This document shows positions 12,876-16,852 of a DNA stretch of 16,852 nt, piece after piece. Origin of the DNA: Clostridiales bacterium UBA929 (GTDB taxonomy: Bacteria; Bacillota; Clostridia; Oscillospirales; UBA929); the NCBI GenBank assembly GCA_002293625.1, contig DBDP01000149.1, positions 16,938-33,789 on the forward strand. Direction: 5' to 3'. Made by a program: the position numbers and the translations under genes. How positions within the stretch are numbered: the stretch's first letter is position 1; each line of letters starts with the position of its first letter. The notes beneath the pieces are model-generated. The model was not told where the DNA came from, ran no database searches, and saw nothing but the letters and a program-made list of their open reading frames with translations.

Positions 12876-14936
12876 ATGACTAAAAAAATCATCGCTTTTG
12901 TCATCCTCGCAGCCATAACACTTTCGGGTCTTTCCTACGCGGCGGAAACGCGCCCGGTACTGGATGTTTCCAGTGTCAACGGGCGGATGAATTACCTCGG
13001 CAGCTACTGGACGGGCGAAACCAATGAAGACGGCGCGATTGCGGAGATTGTCCAATACAACCCCGACAATCAAAAAATGTATATGGTCAACGGTTCGGTG
13101 CGCAGTTTGGATATCGTTTCCATTGCGAATCCCGACGCTTACGGCAGCCTAACTCTGGACACCCGCGTTGATGTGGAAGCTCTCGGAACGGCGAACGGGT
13201 TCCCTTGCGGCGACATTACCAGTGTTGCCATAAACTCTGTTTTGGACGTTGTCGCCATTGCGACGCAAGCTGAAACGCACACAGAAACGGGTGCCGTTGT
13301 GTTCTTAGACTATGACGGCGGTTACATTACACATTTCGAAGCGGGCATACAGCCGGATATGGTCGGGTTCTCCCCGGATTACCGCTATGTCATGACCGCG
13401 AACGAAGGCGAACCGAGAGACGGCGAAAACGATCCGCCCGGATCTGTTACCATAGCGGATCTGTACGGCGTTACCTCCCGCGACGATCTTATAAATCTTG
13501 TATCTGCACAGACGGTGGGTTTTGAAAGCTTTGACGAAAATCGCGCGGTTCTGGTTGAAAACGGCGTCCTTTTGAAGCCGGATACCGCTCCGTCTCTTGA
13601 TTTGGAACCGGAGTATGTTGCGTTTAGCGGCGGAATGGCATATGTATCGTTGCAGGAAGCCAACGCGGTGGCGTCGTTTGACTTAGCCTCCAAATCATTT
13701 ACCGACATACGTGGGTTAGGGTTTAAGGATCACAGCGTCGCTGGTAACGAATTGGATCTCAACGACGACGGAGAGATTCTTTTGAAAACAGAGGAGAACA
13801 CACTGGGTGTTTATATGCCGGACGGGTTGGCCGCAACTGTTATCGGCGGAAAAACCTATCTGCTGACACCGAATGAGGGCGACGCCCGCGACGATTGGTA
13901 TGAAGACGATCTTCTGGAAGGTTCGGTCAACGGTTCGGAAGACGTGGAATACTTGAACAACGCGGCGCGTGACGGTCTTGACCCTAACAAGATTTACCTG
14001 CTCGGAGGGCGCTCCTTCTCGATATTTGACGCGGAAACGATGGAACTTGTTTTTGACAGCGGCAGTGATTTCGAGAGGATTGTCAGCGAGGAATACCCCG
14101 AAATCTTCAATTCGGATCACGGGGAACTGGAAGCAGACGGGCGAAGTGACCGCAAAGGTCCCGAGCCGGAGGACGTAAAAGTGGCGGAAATCGGCGGAAA
14201 AACCTTTGCCTTTATCGCGCTGGAGCGGGTTGGCGGCTTGATGGTGTATGACATCTCCGATCCGGCGAACGCCAAGTTTTACGATTATCTCAATGTGCGA
14301 AACACAACCGACGGCGCTTTGGACAACGGCAGCGATTTAGGTGCCGAGGGTATCTGCATCACCCCCGACAGCCCCACGGGCAAACCGATGGCGTTGGTGG
14401 CAAATGAGATTTCCGGCTCGGTAACATTGATTGAGCTTGCTTTCGAAGTTGCAGTTATTGCTGAAGCCATTTCCCTCGGCATCGTCCCGGAGAATTTGCA
14501 AGACGATTATCAAAGCGAGCTTACCCGCGCAGAGTTCAGCGCGTTGGCGGTCGGATTGTATGAGTATCTTTCCGGCACGGAAATCACCCCTAAGAGCGGA
14601 GCATTCGGCGATACCGAGGATAATAACGTCGGGAAACTCGCGGCTTTGGGTATCGTTTCCGGCGGCAGCGGCGTACAGTTCAATCCAAACGGCGCAATGA
14701 CCCGCGAAATGGCGGTAACCCTTCTCTATAACATGGCGGCGACGCTGGATTATGCTCTGGAAACCGCTTCTCCGGCATTCACCGATGCGAAGGATATCTC
14801 CTCTTGGGCGCGCCCGGCAGTCGGCGCTCTGCAAAAATCCGGATTTGTTTCCGGCGAAACGTTCAACCCTAAAGAAATACTTACCCGCGAAGAGGGGATT
14901 CTCACCGTCATGCGATTCTTGAACCTCTTCGCATAA
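12876..14936 (+). CDS. Secreted choice-of-anchor-I protein with three SLH repeats
   Basis: This 686-residue surface protein starts at ATG 12876 with GGAGGAG 6 nt upstream. Residues 1-22 form a signal peptide (TKKIIAFVILAAITLSGL, then SYAAE for cleavage). Residues about 30-515 match the choice-of-anchor-I family: TANEGEPRDG near 172, PNEGDARDDW near 331, RSDRKGPEPEDV near 423, followed by ALERVGGLMVYDISDPANAK and DLGAEGI. Family members are often labelled alkaline-phosphatase-like and look like beta-propellers, but their activity is not established. The C-terminus carries three S-layer-homology repeats (about 525-565, 574-620, 632-680) with LTRAEF, MTREMAV and LTREEGI cores, which bind pyruvylated cell-wall polymers. 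The first SLH repeat looks shortened. The upstream 11-bp repeats suggest control by phosphate or by the adjacent regulator. Confidence 0.88.
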   Translation: MTKKIIAFVILAAITLSGLSYAAETRPVLDVSSVNGRMNYLGSYWTGETNEDGAIAEIVQYNPDNQKMYMVNGSVRSLDIVSIANPDAYGSLTLDTRVDVEALGTANGFPCGDITSVAINSVLDVVAIATQAETHTETGAVVFLDYDGGYITHFEAGIQPDMVGFSPDYRYVMTANEGEPRDGENDPPGSVTIADLYGVTSRDDLINLVSAQTVGFESFDENRAVLVENGVLLKPDTAPSLDLEPEYVAFSGGMAYVSLQEANAVASFDLASKSFTDIRGLGFKDHSVAGNELDLNDDGEILLKTEENTLGVYMPDGLAATVIGGKTYLLTPNEGDARDDWYEDDLLEGSVNGSEDVEYLNNAARDGLDPNKIYLLGGRSFSIFDAETMELVFDSGSDFERIVSEEYPEIFNSDHGELEADGRSDRKGPEPEDVKVAEIGGKTFAFIALERVGGLMVYDISDPANAKFYDYLNVRNTTDGALDNGSDLGAEGICITPDSPTGKPMALVANEISGSVTLIELAFEVAVIAEAISLGIVPENLQDDYQSELTRAEFSALAVGLYEYLSGTEITPKSGAFGDTEDNNVGKLAALGIVSGGSGVQFNPNGAMTREMAVTLLYNMAATLDYALETASPAFTDAKDISSWARPAVGALQKSGFVSGETFNPKEILTREEGILTVMRFLNLFA

Positions 14937-14940
14937 ATCA

Positions 14941-14989
14941 CGAAGATAAACGCCTGTCTGTCGAATTTGACAGACAGGCGTTTTCTTCG
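14941..14989 (+). terminator. Strong intrinsic terminator after the SLH protein gene
   Basis: AACGCCTGTCTGTC (14949-14962) and GACAGACAGGCGTT (14969-14982) form a perfect 14-bp stem with loop GAATTT, followed by a T-rich TTTTCTT. Flanking CGAAGA/TCTTCG can extend the stem. It separates the surface-protein gene from the MATE gene. Confidence 0.9.
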
Positions 14990-14998
14990 GAGTTTTGG

Positions 14999-15028
14999 TT
15001 GACATTTCTCGCGGTCACGTGCTAGAAT
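14999..15028 (+). promoter_or_regulatory. Promoter of the MATE gene with an inverted repeat over the -10
   Basis: TTGACA (14999-15004), an 18-bp spacer and TAGAAT (15023-15028) form a good promoter. The inverted repeat GCTAG-AATACC-CTAGC (15021-15036) overlaps the -10 box and the start region, which would suit a repressor site; no repressor gene is adjacent. Confidence 0.7.
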
Positions 15029-15063
15029 ACCCTAGCGCCCAAAAGCGCCGAGGGGGAAACGAT

Positions 15064-16443
15064 ATGCAGCAAAATCTTACAGAGGGCAGCGTTATCAGGA
15101 AGCTGACGATGTTCGCGCTTCCTTTTTTGGTATCCAACGTAGTGCAGTCTCTCTATAACGTCGCGGATATGCTGATTGTCGGCAATTTCTGCGGTCCTTC
15201 CAGCATGTCGGGCGTCAACATCGGCGGACAGATCGTGCTGATACTAACAAATATTGTCATCGGCTTATGTATGGGCGCGACCGTGCTGATCGGGCAGTAT
15301 GTCGGCTCAAAGAACCCCGAAGCGCTAAAAAAAACCACGACGACCGTGATAACAATCCTGCCGCTGATCGCGCTCGGTATCACCGCCGTTATGCTTTTCT
15401 GCAAGGAACCGCTGCTCCGGCTGATTCAGACTCCGGCCGATTCGTTTGCGGAGAGCAACAGCTACCTGACGGTTTCCACCATCGGGCTTGTCTTCATCTT
15501 CGGCTACAACGCGCTGAGTGCGATACTGCGCGGTATGGGGGACTCGCGCCGCCCCCTCTACTTCGTGCTGGCGGCCTGCATCATCAATGTGGGGCTGGAC
15601 TTGTTATTCGTCGGCGTGTTCGGCTGGAAAGCGTTCGGCGCGGCACTCGCGACGGTGATTTCGCAAGCCGGAAGTATGCTGCTGTGTATCGTCTACATTA
15701 AGAAAAACGATTTCCCGTTTGACTTCAAGCTGTCGTCTTTCAAGATTTACAAAGATGAGTTGAAACTGATTATCAAAATCGGTCTGCCGTCCTCAATCCA
15801 GCATGGCATTGTGAGCATCTCGTTTCTGTTCCTCACCGCCGTCGTCAACATCGTTGGCGGTATCATCGGAGGGGAACTGGGCGCGGTCAACTCCTCGGCG
15901 GCGGTCGGCGCGGTCAGTAAGTTCAACAGCTTTGTCTTTATGCCGACGCTCGCCATCAGCTCTTCTGTTTCCACAATGTGCGCGCAGAGTATCGGCGCGA
16001 ACCGCTTTGACAGAGCGTTGAAGGTCTGCTGTCTCGGAACGTTGTTTTCGTTTATCATATCCGGTCTGATCTTTGTGTTGGTTCAACTTTTTCCGGGTGC
16101 GATCCTATCCATCTTCGGCGACGACAAGCAGGTTATCGAATACGGCGTATCGTACCTCCGCGCCATGAGTTATGACTTTTTAATCATCCCCTTCACATTC
16201 TGCCTGAACGGGCTGTTTATGGGAGGCGGACACACTATGTTTACCTTAATCAGCAACGTCTCCTCATCGGTTCTGCTGCGCGTACCGCTCTGCTGGCTGT
16301 TCGGCGTGACGCTGGGGTGGAACCTCAAGGGTGTCGGGCTGGGTATCCCGGTCGCTACATTCGGGACATTGATTTTTACTGTCGCGTTTTTCTTGACGGG
16401 TAAATGGAAGCATAACAAAGTTAGTCCGGTAGCGCAGAGCTAA
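15064..16443 (+). CDS. MATE-family multidrug/cation antiporter
   Basis: This integral membrane transporter of 459 residues belongs to the multi-antimicrobial extrusion family (NorM/DinF/MepA-like), which exports cationic drugs or metabolites in exchange for Na+ or H+. The start is the ATG at 15064 with GAGGGGG about 7 nt upstream; an earlier in-frame TTG lies inside the promoter and is rejected. About twelve hydrophobic segments fall in two halves with internal similarity. Family blocks include ALPFLVSNVVQSLYNVADML near 17-36 with GNFCGPSSMSGVNIG following, and NALSAILRGMGDSRRP near 149-164. The second half has PTLAISSSVSTMCAQSIGAN. The substrate cannot be predicted. It is probably a single-gene transcription unit between a terminator and a convergent hairpin. 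Confidence 0.92.
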   Translation: MQQNLTEGSVIRKLTMFALPFLVSNVVQSLYNVADMLIVGNFCGPSSMSGVNIGGQIVLILTNIVIGLCMGATVLIGQYVGSKNPEALKKTTTTVITILPLIALGITAVMLFCKEPLLRLIQTPADSFAESNSYLTVSTIGLVFIFGYNALSAILRGMGDSRRPLYFVLAACIINVGLDLLFVGVFGWKAFGAALATVISQAGSMLLCIVYIKKNDFPFDFKLSSFKIYKDELKLIIKIGLPSSIQHGIVSISFLFLTAVVNIVGGIIGGELGAVNSSAAVGAVSKFNSFVFMPTLAISSSVSTMCAQSIGANRFDRALKVCCLGTLFSFIISGLIFVLVQLFPGAILSIFGDDKQVIEYGVSYLRAMSYDFLIIPFTFCLNGLFMGGGHTMFTLISNVSSSVLLRVPLCWLFGVTLGWNLKGVGLGIPVATFGTLIFTVAFFLTGKWKHNKVSPVAQS

Positions 16444-16483
16444 CGTTTAGTAGGGGCGCGCATTGCGCATCCGCAAACGCAAC

Positions 16484-16507
16484 GCTCCCCCCGTTTCCGG
16501 GGGGAGC
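16484..16507. terminator. GC-rich hairpin between convergent genes
   Basis: GCTCCCCCCG (16484-16493) and CGGGGGGAGC (16498-16507) form a perfect 10-bp stem with a 4-base loop, between the MATE stop and the LysM stop. Neither side has a proper T-run, so termination may be weak or factor-assisted; it could serve both strands. Confidence 0.6.
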
Positions 16508-16526
16508 ATCTGTATATCTGCTTAGT

Positions 16527-16852
16527 TTATTCGGGGATAATGATCCACTGACCTTCGTAGATCATCGGTGAACCCCCGACAATCTTGACCCTGTCTTTGT
16601 TGGCTTCGTAGATCTTTCTCCACACATTTGCGTTGCCGTAATACTTCTTCGAGATGGCGCCCAGCGTATCGCCCGCTTTTACCATGTATACGCCTGCGGC
16701 GTTTTCAACGGCGCTCCGTGTGATGGGATCGATCAGACCCTTCGCGGGGAGGATGATTACCGCGCCCGCCTCAAGGATGCCTTTGGTTCTCTTGAAGTAT
16801 TCTGCGTTGGCGGTCTTGATCGCGTTAACGGTGGCGCTGGACATCGAGCCGT
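16527..16852 (-). CDS. LysM domain protein, C-terminal part
   Basis: The stop is at 16527-16529 and the frame is open to the right window edge. A methionine codon at 16842-16844 exists, but the eight bases before it contain no ribosome site, and the residues after it look like the second half of a LysM repeat (VNAIKTANAEYF...GILEAGAVIILP). I therefore treat the gene as partial. A complete LysM module follows, from YMVKAGDTLGAISKKYYGN through VWRKIYEANKDRVK to IYEGQWIIIPE, ending exactly at the C-terminus. LysM modules bind peptidoglycan or chitin-type glycans. The NANVWRKIYEANKD style is shared by cell-wall proteins and some phage tail proteins. What lies upstream, catalytic domain or signal peptide, cannot be seen. 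Confidence 0.85.
   Translation of the reverse strand, partial: GSMSSATVNAIKTANAEYFKRTKGILEAGAVIILPAKGLIDPITRSAVENAAGVYMVKAGDTLGAISKKYYGNANVWRKIYEANKDRVKIVGGSPMIYEGQWIIIPE

Noticed and set aside
14337..15005. A 222-codon minus-strand frame opposite the SLH region.
   Set aside because: Crosses the terminator and MATE promoter, has no recognisable domain, and lies opposite clear SLH repeats.

Overview
The window looks like a piece of a Gram-positive chromosome from the class Clostridia, plausibly an Oscillospiraceae-like gut or environmental anaerobe. Four things point that way: a FabK-type (not FabI-type) enoyl reductase inside a compact fab/acc cluster, an S-layer-homology (SLH) anchored surface protein, a VanY/VanR/VanS-like group, and strong purine-rich Shine-Dalgarno sites that often precede TTG or GTG starts. 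The DNA is moderately GC-rich. The assignment is inference; there is no rRNA or other taxonomic marker here. I see no CRISPR array, tRNA, transposase or prophage.

Left edge (1-311): the first 35 codons of a small zinc-ribbon protein on the minus strand. It sits behind a consensus sigma-A promoter and a leader of about 108 nt that can fold into one long imperfect hairpin.

Fatty-acid synthesis operon (312-8193, minus strand). From one consensus promoter at 8165-8193 the gene order is fabH, fabK, fabG, fabF, accB, fabZ, accC and a fused accD-accA gene, with junctions of a few bases or small overlaps. The products supply malonyl-CoA (AccB, AccC, AccDA) and carry out initiation (FabH), condensation (FabF), ketoreduction (FabG), dehydration (FabZ) and enoyl reduction (FabK). 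The carboxyltransferase beta and alpha subunits form one 545-residue chain that has lost the usual Cys4 zinc ribbon. fabD and acpP are not in the cluster. Two related palindromic elements lie inside the operon: one in the fabH leader (flanked by a 10-bp direct repeat) and one between fabG and fabF.

Amino-acid catabolism pair (8225-9646, plus strand): a threonine/serine dehydratase without an ACT domain, followed by RidA, which removes the reactive enamine/imine products of that enzyme. The pair is divergent from the fab operon.

Envelope signalling block (9643-14936): a minus-strand operon of a VanY-like D,D-carboxypeptidase, an OmpR/PhoB-family response regulator and a six-TM histidine kinase. 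Divergent from it is a secreted choice-of-anchor-I protein with three C-terminal SLH repeats. The shared intergenic region holds three TTTACA-like repeats exactly 11 bp apart and an 18-bp near-palindrome. This is the best candidate here for an undescribed regulatory circuit.

Right edge (14941-16852): a strong terminator, a MATE-family efflux transporter with its own promoter, a GC-rich hairpin between convergent genes, and the C-terminal part of a LysM protein that runs off the window. No stretch longer than 300 bases lacks a gene.
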